From Arachis hypogaea (Eukaryota; Streptophyta; Magnoliopsida; Fabales; Fabaceae), in assembly GCF_003086295.3 (NCBI RefSeq), contig NC_092045.1:23874890-23938889 (forward strand): a stretch of DNA of 64,000 nt, read 5' to 3'. The notes under the pieces were generated by a model. The model worked only from the letters and a program-made list of their open reading frames with translations, was not told the DNA's origin and did no database searches. Positions 1 through 12,911 of the stretch are shown here, in pieces (positions within the stretch are counted from its first letter, which is position 1; the number at the start of each line of letters is the position of its first letter). The translations under genes were made by a program, and so were the position numbers.

Positions 1-534
1 AGTACTTACATGCTCACCAAGTTATAACGGCTACAGAAACTGCCTAATGCACATTTTAATGGTTGAATCCAGAAAGAAAGTATCCTCAACCATACTAGTT
101 ATCTATTTCTTGATGCCCTTTATAAATCTATTTGAGTTGGTATTCATAAGAAATGATATGAGATAGAGCAGCTTCAAAGGGGAGAAAAACTAAAAATCTA
201 TTTATAAGTGTTTTGCAAGTTTTAAAAAGGATAATAACTTTTTAAGAGGGAAAAAACTAAAAATCTAACTAAACTTATAAATCCTCAATTAGAGGCTTCA
301 AAACTCAAGAAAGGGAGCAAATTGAGTTTATAGAACTTCTAAGATCATTCTTACTACCAAGCACCAATGCTATATCCTATGGTGCATGGAATATAAGTGA
401 TAATACGAAAAGTTACTTACCGAATGTTGAATATGGATAATCATGATAGTAAATACACTTCTTTCCTTCATCTTCTCTATAAGGAGGTGAAAGAATGTCT
501 AGCACAGCACAAGGAGGTGTTAATGCTGTAAAAT
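1..534. other. AT-rich intergenic DNA, no gene seen
   Basis: No ORF with recognisable protein content, no RNA gene and no clear repeat boundary was found here. The stretch ends at the target-site duplication of the small hAT-type element that starts at 535. Confidence 0.5.
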
Positions 535-707
535 CAGGGGCGGAGCCACATAGTGGCAAAGGGGGGCAATCGCCCCCTAATTTTAATTTTTTACATATAA
601 ATTATATGTAAATTTCAGTTTAATCCCCCTTAAAATTTTATTTTAGTCTTATTTTATTATGTAAATATTTTTAATCCCTTCTAATATTTCATCTAACTCC
701 GTCCCTG
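535..707. mobile_element. hAT-type MITE, 173 bp
   Basis: The left end reads CAGGGGCGGAGCCAC and the right end reads TAACTCCGTCCCTG, an imperfect terminal inverted repeat of about 14 bp. The flanks are TGTAAAAT (527-534) and TGTGAAAC (708-715), which match at 6 of 8 positions. An 8-bp target duplication is the hAT hallmark, and CAGGGGCGG-type ends are common in plant hAT elements. The interior is AT-rich and non-coding, so this is a non-autonomous element moved by a transposase encoded elsewhere. The imperfect duplication suggests an old insertion. Confidence 0.7.
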
Positions 708-2617
708 TGTGAAACAGTGCAGATTTCCACCATGTTTTAGATATAAATCCAATGTCTCGCATGGTGCATTAATGACCTTATCAACAACTAGCTTAGCCAG
801 TCTAACTACAACAAGAAAAAATTACAACAAAATTATTTTAAAACATGGATGCAGAATAACAAATTTTATAAGCCACTAAATATGAGATATACAATTATGT
901 AATTTTAAGTCCTCAACAATATTAACAATTAGCCATAGGAAATTCTATAAAAAATGATTAATCCCCCTAATACTCTTACTAATATTTCCCCCTAACTAAT
1001 AGATTTAGAAAATCTTGAATGCTTATTTTTTATATATATATTTACAAGGCATTGAATACCTTTACTTTTTCATTTAATATTTTTTTAATTTAATATTAGA
1101 AAGAATCATTATTCAGTACTTTTCATATTTACATGCTCTCATACAAGTGTGGGACAAGACAAAAATATGTTATGGCGACAAATTAGTAAAAAAATCTATT
1201 GTTTATAAGATTAAAAATGCAATTCAACTTTGACCCGTTGATTTTATGTTTATTGTATTTTTGCTTTTATGAAAGAATTATTGGTCATTTTTTGTTTAAT
1301 TGATCTGCATTTATTTTATACTAAAGACTTCTTCTTACTGAGTTTATTAAAAAAGGAAATGAAAAAGTTTTGGAATGAGTATGAATTTGGCTGTGTATTA
1401 TTACATGTAAGTGGCAATTATCTGCCTTTGATTTTGCTACTAATTGAAATTCTTTGTTCCTTTAATTGATTATATCACACAGTAGCAAGAAGAAAAAGGG
1501 AGGTCAACGGGCAGTTGGACCTGATAAAAATAGAAGAGGACACCGTCAATTTAGTACGAAAGGTTTTTTTTATCTATCTTCTTTGATTGATTTGTTCTTC
1601 AACAAATTGATTCCAATTAACAATAACCTAGCAATTAAATTAAAATATTTCTGAAGTTTAAACTAACAAGTTTTACAAAATATATCATGAGGTAAAATCA
1701 ATCAAATTCTTTTTCTCACTCATCCTTATTTTATTTTATTTTACCCAATAAATCAGCATAATTAAAAACATCATTGACTTCTTAACGATACAATCTCTGA
1801 AATTTACTCCTAATCTAATAAGTTCCCTCATATAAGACACCATGTATTGTATTTTAGTTTTTCACAATCATTGCCTTACTTCCACAATAGAGGTTAAACT
1901 TCAAACAAGAAAAAAAAGTAGGAACCTTATTCAATTAGAAATAAAAAAGTTACTACCAACCAAATCACAACAATCAAATTCAATCATTCAAGCATAATCA
2001 AAGACTCCTAATCCATTTTAAAACTTTTCACTGATTTATTATCAAATTCTTTTGAAATCAAAACAACACTCAATACTCTGGCAAAGGAAGAACATTCAAA
2101 TTCACATAAAATTTTCATAAAAAAGAAAATAAAGTACAATAAAAATAAAAACAAAATAGAACCTTAAAGGAGTAGGTCGCAGAGGTAGAGGTGGAGGGAG
2201 AAGGATAGAGATCAGAGTCGCTGGTGAAGAAGAGGAACAGAGAGGCAACAGAAAATAATAAAATGGTGGACTTGAGTGTGGCCGCGGTGGCGGCAACGTG
2301 TTGCGGCGTCGAGGATCAGAGAACAAGCATGATGCAGGGGAGAACGAGCAATCCCGCGGATGGAGAGGATCAGAGAACGACTACGGCACAGGGAGAGGAT
2401 CAAAGAGCGAGCTACCGCAGAGCGGGAGGAACAAGGAACGAGCGACGTTGATGGGAAGCAGAGAGAGGGGTAAAAAAAAATGAATTATCAATATTCAACA
2501 AAAAAATGTGTAAAACAAAAAAATCAAAGGGCAAATGTTTAATTATCAATTCTTTATAAAATGAAAAAAGGGTTTATTTTGTAAATATTTTAGTGGTGGT
2601 TAATCATACTTCTATAC
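708..2617. other. Intergenic DNA with one GC-rich block
   Basis: Mostly AT-rich and without supported genes. A GC-rich block at about 2180-2460 contains the phrase GAGGATCAGAGAAC or close variants three times. Read on the minus strand it is pyrimidine-rich, like the leader exon of a plant gene or transposon. No protein family is recognisable in any frame, so it is not called as a gene. Confidence 0.4.
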
Positions 2618-3656
2618 ATGGTTCTAAAAATTAGACCGGACCAGCCGGTCGAACCGGTTCAACCAAAAACCAGCAGTAATAGCGGTCCGGTCCATTGCCT
2701 ATAACTGCTGAAGAGAGAATCGCTTGAAAATTGTTGAACCGGCTAGGGACCGATCGGTTGGACCAGATCGGTAACCGGCCGGTTCATAGAAAACGAAGTC
2801 GTTTTGTTTATTTGTAGAAAAAAAGAATATAAAACCTAGAACCATTCACGAACAACCTCACCCTTTCTTCCCCCAATCATTCGTGCAAGCCCTGGCTTCT
2901 CTGAAGCAAAGGAAAACCCTAGCCGTTCATTGCGCCGCCGTCCCCAAGTCCTCAGCGCATCCGCTTATTCCTCTTCCCACTGTCCCTGTCCGAAACCTAG
3001 GTAGCTCGGCACGTCGTCCCCATCTTTGCTGGCTTCTCTATTCGTGGCTTGGAGCATCTCGCCATCGGGACGCCGCTTGCCAATCGTCGTGCCTATCGCC
3101 TCGTTGTCGCCGTTTGTCAGTCGTCTCCGCAGCCTCCCCCTTCTCCTTTTCTGCGGCATCTCCCCCTTCTAGCTCGGCACGTCGTTCATTCCCAGGTGAA
3201 ATCGTTGCTCGAGGCCTCCAGCTGGTGCGCCGTGGTGTCTATGTCGTCTGGCCGTCATGTCTTCGTCGTCCCGCCGTCGTCTTCCTGCTCTCAGTGGAAG
3301 GTTAGTAAAACTGTGATTTACTGATTTATGTTGAGTCTGTTACTCTGTTTTAGGATTTTGAGGTTGAATTTGTGATTTGTGATTTCTTGGATCTTTTGTA
3401 ATGCTATTGATTTATGATTTTTGTTACTTGTTATGCTATTGTTGTTGTTATGCTGCTGTTTTGTTATGGCACTGTGATTTTGTGATCACTGATCAGTATT
3501 TTGAATTTAGAATGTGTGATTATTGATTAGTGACATACTTCTGACATACCCCCATAAAGAATATATGATTGCATTTGCTTGTCATTGTATAACAGAGAAG
3601 CCTCCCTCATCCGATCTTGCTGCTCTCTGTTCCTAATAAATGGATTTGTTTGACCA
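2618..3656 (+). mobile_element. Probable hAT-like element, left end and leader
   Basis: From 2618 the sequence is packed with ACCGGACCGG, GGTCGAACCGG and AACCGGTTC-type blocks, a composition typical of the subterminal regions of some plant hAT elements. A GC- and CT-rich leader follows (about 2860-3300). It ends in GGAAG followed by GTTAGT, a plausible splice donor, and then a T-rich intron-like stretch to about 3596 (ending TATAACAG). The 140-codon ORF at 2883-3305 lies in this leader. It is rich in Ser, Pro, Ala and Arg, matches no family I know, and is probably not a protein. The right end is hidden by the assembly gap or absent, so no target duplication can be checked. Confidence 0.4.
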
Positions 3657-4656
3657 NNNNNNNNNNNNNNNNNNNNNNNNNNNNNNNNNNNNNNNNNNNN
3701 NNNNNNNNNNNNNNNNNNNNNNNNNNNNNNNNNNNNNNNNNNNNNNNNNNNNNNNNNNNNNNNNNNNNNNNNNNNNNNNNNNNNNNNNNNNNNNNNNNNN
3801 NNNNNNNNNNNNNNNNNNNNNNNNNNNNNNNNNNNNNNNNNNNNNNNNNNNNNNNNNNNNNNNNNNNNNNNNNNNNNNNNNNNNNNNNNNNNNNNNNNNN
3901 NNNNNNNNNNNNNNNNNNNNNNNNNNNNNNNNNNNNNNNNNNNNNNNNNNNNNNNNNNNNNNNNNNNNNNNNNNNNNNNNNNNNNNNNNNNNNNNNNNNN
4001 NNNNNNNNNNNNNNNNNNNNNNNNNNNNNNNNNNNNNNNNNNNNNNNNNNNNNNNNNNNNNNNNNNNNNNNNNNNNNNNNNNNNNNNNNNNNNNNNNNNN
4101 NNNNNNNNNNNNNNNNNNNNNNNNNNNNNNNNNNNNNNNNNNNNNNNNNNNNNNNNNNNNNNNNNNNNNNNNNNNNNNNNNNNNNNNNNNNNNNNNNNNN
4201 NNNNNNNNNNNNNNNNNNNNNNNNNNNNNNNNNNNNNNNNNNNNNNNNNNNNNNNNNNNNNNNNNNNNNNNNNNNNNNNNNNNNNNNNNNNNNNNNNNNN
4301 NNNNNNNNNNNNNNNNNNNNNNNNNNNNNNNNNNNNNNNNNNNNNNNNNNNNNNNNNNNNNNNNNNNNNNNNNNNNNNNNNNNNNNNNNNNNNNNNNNNN
4401 NNNNNNNNNNNNNNNNNNNNNNNNNNNNNNNNNNNNNNNNNNNNNNNNNNNNNNNNNNNNNNNNNNNNNNNNNNNNNNNNNNNNNNNNNNNNNNNNNNNN
4501 NNNNNNNNNNNNNNNNNNNNNNNNNNNNNNNNNNNNNNNNNNNNNNNNNNNNNNNNNNNNNNNNNNNNNNNNNNNNNNNNNNNNNNNNNNNNNNNNNNNN
4601 NNNNNNNNNNNNNNNNNNNNNNNNNNNNNNNNNNNNNNNNNNNNNNNNNNNNNNNN
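3657..4656. other. Assembly gap of exactly 1000 N
   Basis: The run is exactly 1000 N, which usually means a scaffold join of arbitrary length. Open frames drawn across it have no content. It interrupts the hAT-like element on its left. Confidence 0.99.
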
Positions 4657-6886
4657 TTACCGTAAAAAATTATATATACTAAATGAGGATCTCACTTTTT
4701 TTACCAATTGCTCTTCTATTCGATAATATTTTTTTCTTCTATAATGTATTATTTTTACTCTTTGATTTTTTTATAAATTATAAAACATTATTATTTGTTG
4801 TTGTACTCTATCTCTCTTATTTCTTTTATTTTTTTCACAAGTTTTTATAATTTTTATTATAAATTTTATCATTTTTATCTTATACAAATTAATTTATTAT
4901 AATTTTTCATATGTTAAATTTTCTCAATGTTTAAATTATATTTTTTACATGCTTAATTTTATTTCTGATTTAAGAAATTGTGAGATGAAATAACATCAAT
5001 GAAAACGGTTGCACATCTTGTTCTTCATTTTTTTGTTTATCTCCCCCTCTTTGCAAGTATCATGAGTAAATATAAATTATATCCTCTCTTCTCTTAGTAA
5101 AACTTTTATTATCTATTTTAAAATAAGAAAAAATATTGTTTGTAATAAGATTGTCATTGTTACGGATAACTGTAGAATTTAAAAATATATATATATATAT
5201 AATTATTTGATGATTACTTTATTTAATTAGTCTAATATATTAACTCTTTTAGTCGGATATTACTTTTGATTTGTGTTGGATTCGAATATTTTAACAAAAG
5301 ACAGATATTTAAAAGGAGACAACCCTTCTTAATTAAAGAATGAATAAATTTATATGCTTATTACAATAACTATCATCCTGAATTAATTAAGATAAAAAAC
5401 GGATAAAAAAATTAAATTAAAAAAATTAGCAATTTGAAAAAGTTGAAGATAGTGCATATAAATCTTGGATAAATTTTTATTAAGTTTGGTCCTACTATTT
5501 TATATTTCACTATTTTTTGTTTGAGGATTTTTCAATATTATTACTTTAAATCTTGGTACTTTAAAAAAGTTTTTTGGTATAATATATTTGTTTTCGATCT
5601 AATAATTATATTTTTATATAAAAAATATACTAAATTGAAGATAAGTTAATCCCAAATTAAAAAATTATGTTGATTAGTATAAGTATTACTATATTTAATT
5701 TAATTTATTTGCACATTAGTATAATTGATTGAAATAAATGATAAATAAAATTAGAAAATAATTTAAAAAAAAAATATTCGTAATTACTTAAAAATAATAA
5801 TAAAGTAAATTCTAGAGTATTACTTTATTTGGTTTGTTAATAATTATAAGAATAAAAGGTCAATAATTATATTAAAATAGGCACTGAAAAAAGTTTAATA
5901 ATACTAAATTTATTTAAATTGTTAATATAATCTCATAAATGATAATTTTGTACGAAGAAATTGTTAATAAAATTTTATAATTTTTATGTTTATACCTATT
6001 TAATTCATGTATTTTATTTTATTTTATTTTACACAAAAAATTGAGACTTGTCTTTTTTAATTAATTATTTAAAAAGGATAGTGAAATCAATTATATCGTA
6101 TCTTAACTATGTAATATTTTTTACTTTTTACTCAAATAATAAAATATGATTGTTGTTGCACTCATATAAAATATTATAATATAGTATTTGAAAAAAGTAT
6201 TAGACTATTAGTGCAAATTATAACTCCTACATTGATATATTAATCGAATGACAAGTTATCAATGAGTATTTATAACAAAATTACGTTAGTGTAGTGGTAT
6301 AAATTGTTTGGAGAAAATAGATAATTTTTTTTGGTGACTAGAAAATAGATAATTTTATTTAACTTTCAGCACATCTAAAAATAATTATAATATTTATTGA
6401 TTTTTACTATTTTTATTTTATATTAAAATTATCTATTATAAAATATATAATTTAATAATTATGTTACTTTTTTCAAATTCAATAATTATTCCCATGCTTG
6501 TATAGCGATTTTAGTCAAATATTATTAGAAATGTTTAAAAACCAGTTTGTTAAAATTCTTAATTATCGAAAATAACTTATTAAATTTAACGTTTGAAAAG
6601 TATATTTCTAAATAAAAATTATTGGGATTTAGATTGGTTTGGTTTATTCAGTTTTTAGAAATAAAATTTTAACATTTTATTATTAGAAAATAAAAATAAC
6701 TTTACATTGCTAAAACAAACAAATAACTAAATTTAATTTTATATTAAAAAATGCTTATTAAATAATAATAACATAAAAATATTTAACAAATTAACATATT
6801 AATGTAAAATTTAAATTTTGTAATAAAATAATAATGTTAAATTATATTTTTTAGTTTGGATTGAATTAGTTCGGTTAATATGAAAT
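4657..6886. other. Very AT-rich intergenic DNA
   Basis: Low-complexity AT-rich sequence with many short homopolymers and a short (AT)n tract near 5188-5203. No ORF above background, no RNA gene and no LTR ends were seen. It ends with GAAAT (6882-6886), the target duplication of the copia element. Confidence 0.55.
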
Positions 6887-7395
6887 TGTTAGTAAAATAT
6901 CCACATTATATTAGTTCCAGGATCACTCACTCACATAAATAATACTATTATATTTTTCATCTCTCAAACTCATTAATACTCATATGAAATAATGAAAAGA
7001 AGGACTTTATATAATCATATTTTTTCATTTCAAGAAACACACATTACAAAACTATGATACCACTTATTTATAGATGTTTATAGGTGGTGATTTTATAATA
7101 TACTTGTAACTAAAGTACTTTCTAACATAATAAACTATCCTAAATGTTGGCGGCAGAAAGCTTGTGGATATATCACTTGCATGCCTTCTTCAATTTGAAC
7201 TCTAGTTCTTTTGACGTTTTCAAAATTTTCAGCACATATATTTGGACTATTAATCATGTTGCTCTTGACTCATGTATTTTAGTTGTTTCTTGATTCTTGT
7301 ATCCATGCAACTCTAGCTATTTGCTTATTTAGTCATCATTCATGATAATTCCAATGGCGATGATATATAGTGCAAGTTGATTTAATTATTAAGCA
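6887..7395 (-). repeat. Copia 3' LTR
   Basis: Begins TGTTAGTAAAATA and ends TTAAGCA on the plus strand. Because the element is on the minus strand, this left copy is the 3' LTR. It aligns along its length with the copy at 12912-13424. Confidence 0.93.
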
Positions 7396-7406
7396 TTGTC
7401 TCCTTT
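7396..7406 (-). other. Copia polypurine tract
   Basis: On the minus strand this reads AAAGGAGACAA and abuts the 3' LTR. It is the expected primer for plus-strand DNA synthesis. Confidence 0.85.
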
Positions 7407-10400
7407 AAATTAAGCTTACAAAATTAATTATTTTAAGCATCTTCTTTAATTTATAAAATGACTCGATTTTCAATGATTTTGTAAATATATCTGTAAATTG
7501 ATCTTCAGTGGAACAATACTCAATCAAAACTTCTTTCTCATTCACCACTCTCTGGTTTTGTGAAATCGGACATCAATATGCTTCGATCTTTCATGGAATA
7601 CTGGATTTTTGTAAAGTGCAATAGCAGGCTTGTTATCGCAAAATATTGTTGTTGGAGTACTTTGTTTCTCATTCAATTCCTCAATAATTCTTCTTAGCCA
7701 AACTGCTTGTGTTGCCCAACTTCCTGCTGCTATATATTCTGCTTCTGCTGTAGAAAGTGCTACTATTGGTTGTTTCTTTGATGACCATGAAATTGCACCA
7801 GAACCAAGATTAAATGCAAATTCCGAAATACTTTTTCTTGTTTCTATATCTCCAGCCCAATCACTGTCAGTGTAACTGACAAGATTCACTTCATTAGTAT
7901 TTTCATAATAAATACCATCATTTAAAGTACCTTTGATATATCGAAGAATCCGTTTTGCTGCTTGCAAATGGTTGGTACAAGGTTCCTCCATGAATCTGCT
8001 AAGCAAACCAACTCAAAACACAATATATGGTCTGGTTGCAGTTAAGTACCTCAAACTTCCAATCAAGATTTTGTAATATGTAGAATTTACTGTTTTTCCT
8101 TTATCTTCAACAATTTGAACTTCTCTTCGGCTGGAGTAGAAACTGGTTTTGAGTACTCCATCTGAAATTTCTTCAAAATATCATTTACATATTTTTTCTG
8201 AGAAATAAAAATTCCATCATCTTTTTGAACTACTTTAATGCCAAGAAAGTAAGACATCAAGCCTATATCTGTCATTTCAAAGTGCTTTATCATACCTTTC
8301 CTGAATTCTGTAATTATCTTCAAATTGTTGCCAGTAAAGATCAAATCGTCAACATAAAGACACACGATCAAGATATCTCCAGGTTCAATGAACTTGATAT
8401 AAAGAGCATGTTCAAATGGACATCTTTTGAAACCATTCTGAGTGAAATAAGAATCAATCTTCTTGTACCATGCTCTTGGTGCTTGTTTTAACCCGTACAA
8501 AGCTTTTTTTCAATTTGAAAACTTTATCTTCTTCTCCTGGAACTTCATATCCTACAGGTTGCTCAACGTACACTTCTTCTTATAAAGTGCCATTTAGAAA
8601 TGCAGACTTAACATCCATTTGATGTATCTTTCACTTATTTTGAGTCGAGAGTGAAATAATCATACGAATAGTGTATAATCTAGCAACATGAGAAAATACT
8701 TCAAAATAATTGATACATGGCTTTTGTTTGTATCCCTTATCAACTAATCTTGCTTTGAAACAATCAATTTCACTGTTGGGTTTGTACTAAATCTTGTAAA
8801 CCCACTTTACTCCAATCGGCTTCTTATCTGCTGGTAAATCTGTCACCTCTCATGTGTCATTCTTTTAAATTGCATGAATCTCCTCATCCATTGCTTTCTT
8901 CCAATTGTTGTCTTTAGAGGCTTTTTCAAATTTCAACGGCTCATAATCTAAAATAGATCAAAATTTATGATTTCTTCATCAGACGGATTGTTGTCATTGC
9001 CAACTTTATAATCTGCTAATCTAGCAGGTAGTCTCTGCTCTCTTTGAGGTCCTCTAGATGATTCTGGTTGTCTTTCATCTTCATCATTACATGTATTTGA
9101 AATTACAATCGGCTGCTTTTCTGTCTTTGCGTCCCAGTCCCACATGGCTTTTTCGTCAAACGCCACATCTCTACTGATGATTACTTTCTTTGTTTCTGGA
9201 TTGTAGAACTTGTATGCTTTTGAGTCTATTCTATAGCCGATAAAGATACACTTCTCGCCTTTGTCATCTAACTTCTTCCTTAATTGATCTGGTACGTGGG
9301 CATAAGCTATACACCCAAAGACTCTGAAACGATGGATGGAAGGCCGCTTTCCACTCCAAGCTTCATCTGGAGTTTTATCACGAACACTTTTTATTGGACA
9401 CCTGTTTAAAATATGAACTGCTGTTGCGACTACTTCTGTCCAAAATTCTTTAAGCATTTGTTTTTGCTTGCTCATGCATCTGACCATATCCATGATGGTT
9501 CTATTCTTTCTTTCAGCAACTCCATTTTGTTGAGGAGTATATCTAGTTGTTAGTTGATATTAAATTCCGTGTTGTTTAAAGTATTCTAAACACGCAAGAT
9601 ATTCTGTTCCTCTGTCTATTCTGAGAATTTTGATTTTACAGCCACTTTGTTTTTCGACAAATGCCTTGATTGTCTTAAAGACATCACATGCTTCTGATTT
9701 CTGCTTTAGAAAGTATACCCATGTATATCTACTAAAATCATCAATAAAAGTGATAAAGTACATGCTACCACCGTTGCTTGAAATTTCTACAGAACAGAGA
9801 TCTAAATGCACAATTTCAAATAATCTTCTGGCTCTCCATGACTTTCCTATAGGGAATGGATCTTTGTGCTTCTTTTCCAATTGACAAATCTCACAAACAC
9901 AATTGGGAATATGAACCCGTGGTAGACCAGAAACAAATCTTTTTCTTGATAGGTTGTTCAGGCCAGAAAAATGAAAATGTCCAAACTGCATATGCCACAA
10001 CCAGTTATCATCAAGTATCACAAAACTCATGCAAGAGGGATTAATATGTTGAATTTTTAACGGAAACATTCTATTTGAAATCATCTTTGTTTTATCTATG
10101 AACCTTCCGTTGTTGTCAAACACAGTGCAATATCCATGATAAGTTATCATCTTATATCCCTTCTCAGATAATTGTCCCATACTTAATAAATTGCAATCAA
10201 GTTCAGCAGCATAGAAAACATCAGAAATATAACTCAGAGAACCATCATTCAATCTAATTGGTATATGCCCTTTTCCTTCAATAGAGATCTTTGTACTATT
10301 ACCAAACTTCAATAATAGTTTAATTGAATAATCTAATGAAGAAAATAACTCCTTTCTACTAGACATATGATTACTGCGAGCATTATCCAAGTACCCTATA

Positions 10401-10536
10401 TTTTCATCTTCACCACATGAATTACTTGTAAAAAAATAAAGTCTGAGTACCCGGATTATCATCAATATTTTGATGCTAATTTTCTGCAACATGTGCTTCA
10501 TTGTTACTCATCATTTTGAATCTGCAATCTGCTGCT

Positions 10537-11932
10537 TGGTGCGGTTTTTTACAACCCACAAACTAACCGGCAAATGCACCAGGTCGTACCAGGTAATACC
10601 TTACGTGAATAAGGATCGATCCCACGAGGATTGATGGATTAAGAAACAATAGTGTTTAATAGGCTTAGTTAGACAAACAGAAAATAGTATTTGGAAGTTC
10701 AAAAGCATTAATAGTAAATTTGGAATATTAAAAAGAGGCAGATAAACAAGTTGGAAATAAAATATTGAGAAAGCAGTTAAGGTTTTAGAGTTATCTATTT
10801 TTCTGGATTAACTTTTCTTACTAACTAATTTAATTATGCAGGATTTAATTTATGGCAAACTGTATGTGACTAGACCCTAATTCCTTAGACCTTCCTAGTC
10901 TCCTGTAAAATTCATTAACTGCCAATTCCTTGGTCAATTAATTCCAATTAGAGGGTGATAATCAATTTCTAGTTTATATGCCACAAAAACTCTAATTACC
11001 CAAGAAGTAAAAGGATTATATGTCACGTATCCTGTTAAATTCAGATAATTAAAATTTAGGAGAATTTGTTCTCAAGCTGTTGTTCAAGTATAGAGCTTTT
11101 TCAAGTTATACAAGAACTCAAATAGAAAGAGGGTCATACTTCCGTTCCACCCAAATTCATAAAATAAAGAGCGAAAATAATTCTTAAATTATAAATCGAT
11201 GCATAAATTAAAATAGAGAAAGCAATAAAATCAATCCATACAAATAGACAGAGCTCCTAACCTTAACATTGAAGGATTAGTTGCTTATGGTTCAGAGAAG
11301 AAAAGTAGGATACTGGTAAAATGTACAGAATTTTTCATCTGATGGCATCTAAATTCCTATTTATAACTAATCCTAATAAATTTAAAATCTAATTATCTAA
11401 AATTAAAAATAATATCTTTTCCTAAAAATAAGATTTGAATTTAAATTCGAATTAATTAACAAGTCTTCAGCTGATGGATGGGGACCACTTGTTTTGTCCA
11501 TTCTGCAGCTTCTAATCTGTGTTTTCTGAGCTGAAAACTGGGTCAAAACAGCCCAGAAATCGCCCCCCAGCATTTTATGCATTTTTCTACACGTGGCGCA
11601 TGTCACACGTACGTGTCAGTCACATGTATGCGTCGATGGTCTTCTTCGCAAGTCACGCGGACGCGTCGGTCACGCGCACGCGTCGTCATGGATACCTCCA
11701 ATTCACGTTCACGCGTCAGGCACGCGTGCACGTCGCTCCTCGCAGCCATCTTCTTTGATTCTTGTGCTACAGAAACTCCATCAAATCTAGCCGAATGCTA
11801 CCTAAAATAAACAGTATTGCACAAAACTCAAAATAGCATCCATAGTGGCTAAAATATAATTAATTCTTGATTAAACTCAACAAATTAGATGCAAATTCAC
11901 TAGGAAAAGATAGAGAATATGCTCACGCATCA
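10537..11932 (-). mobile_element. Solo LTR of family A inside copia gag
   Basis: On the minus strand it starts TGATGCGTGAGCATATT and ends CCGCACCA, the same ends as the element A LTR at 16086 and 27816. It is flanked by a perfect 5-bp duplication CTGCT (10532-10536 and 11933-11937). There is no primer site or interior, so this is a solo LTR left by LTR-LTR recombination. It contains a cluster of ACGCG-type palindromes (about 11590-11740) and a TATA-like box. It sits exactly in the copia zinc-knuckle codons; the knuckle resumes on the other side. Confidence 0.93.
11358..11365 (-). promoter_or_regulatory. Putative TATA box in the solo LTR
   Basis: TATAAATA on the minus strand, placed like the TATA-like element of the related LTR at 26970. 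It is a likely Pol II promoter element, judged from sequence only. Confidence 0.45.
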
Positions 11933-12897
11933 CTGCTTTATGTCCATACTTTCCACAATGAAAGTAGTTGAAATTGGTTCTTTCTTGATAAAAATTACCT
12001 CGACCTCTTCCTCAGTTGACAGGCTTGAAATTCGTTCCATCTCTTCCTTGATTAGGTGGTGCAAAATTATTATAACTTTCTTGGTTGTAATTCTCACGAC
12101 CTCTACCTCTACAACTTCCTCTACCTCTACTTTGAAAATTAAAACTACGACCTCGTCCTACTTGTGTACGACTTGATTCTGCAACATTGTTTAAATTCAC
12201 TCGGTTTTTCAAGGTTTCTTCGGTTGATTTTTCTGACTTCTCCAGTATTCTACTGATGTGGCTTTCTATGGTTCCTTGCAACTCTGCAATTGTCATAGTA
12301 TCCATATCGTGGGACTCTAGTATCATAGTCAGCACATGGTCATACTCATCGGCACGGCGGGAAGAATTTTCTCCACCACTTTGCTATCAGGCATATCTTC
12401 TCCATAGACTCTCATCTTATTGACAAGATTTGTAACACGAGTAAAATATTACTCAACAATTTCTAAGCTAGACATCTCATACCTTTCATATTCTCTTCTC
12501 AAAGACTGTAGCTTTACTTTCTGAGCTTTATCTATGCCTTTGTATGACAGCTTCAATGTGGTCCATGCTTCTTTTACACTTTTGGCATTTGCTATTTTGC
12601 CAAACACCGTATAATCTACTCCTTGATAAATTTGAGATAGCGCCAATTAATCTCTCCTCTATTGGGCAGCATATGCTCCTTCTCGCAAACCTGGTTCAAT
12701 GAATTTTCATAGGTTTTGGGCTTTCAAATGGGTAGACATCAAAGTCTCTCAGTAACTAAAATCAAGTTTTTCATTTAAATTGGGACTGAACCACACAATA
12801 TTAAAAGTATTTGCCATACTTAGTCTATGAATAAACAACTATATGAGAACTCTCTCACACCTCACAAATTCTCAAACACCGAGTGCTGGATTAACCA

Positions 12898-12909
12898 GCT
12901 CTGATACCA
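12898..12909 (-). other. Copia primer binding site
   Basis: On the minus strand it reads TGGTATCAGAGC, complementary to the 3' end of plant initiator methionine tRNA and the usual primer site of plant copia elements. It lies 2 bases inside the 5' LTR. Confidence 0.9.
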
Positions 12910-12911
12910 AC

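Larger units (their letters stand above)
7405..12817 (-). pseudogene. Copia gag-pol, disrupted
   Basis: The start is the ATG at 12815-12817 (product begins MANTF). Reading down the minus strand: a gag region of the copia UBN2 type (12817-12012); a zinc knuckle split by the solo LTR, with its first cysteine codon changed to Tyr; a GAG-pre-integrase HHCC module (WHMQFGH ... CVCEICQ) and an integrase core (LDLC, RIDRGTE) at 10501-9560, continuing to about 8948; reverse transcriptase with QMDVKSAFLNG and the active site YVDD (about 8800-8087); and RNase H with TDSDWAGD and STAEAEY (8006 to about 7430). Reverse transcription in a virus-like particle is the ancestral role. Several stops and frameshifts, plus a 1.4-kb insertion, make it a pseudogene. 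Confidence 0.93.

Noticed and set aside
2225..2483. Overlapping ORFs on both strands at a GC-rich block
   Set aside because: No family resemblance; they contain a thrice-repeated nucleotide phrase, and neither strand shows a convincing start or exon structure.
2883..3305. A 140-codon ORF as a host gene
   Set aside because: Low-complexity Ser/Pro/Arg composition, no recognisable domain, and it lies in the leader of a hAT-like element before a splice-donor-like site.
3617..4726. A 369-codon open frame
   Set aside because: It is almost entirely the 1000-N gap; no coding content is known.
6280..6320. tRNA-derived SINE or tRNA fragment (GTGTAGTGGTATAA)
   Set aside because: Only a weak A-box-like resemblance; no B box, no cloverleaf and no poly-A tail.
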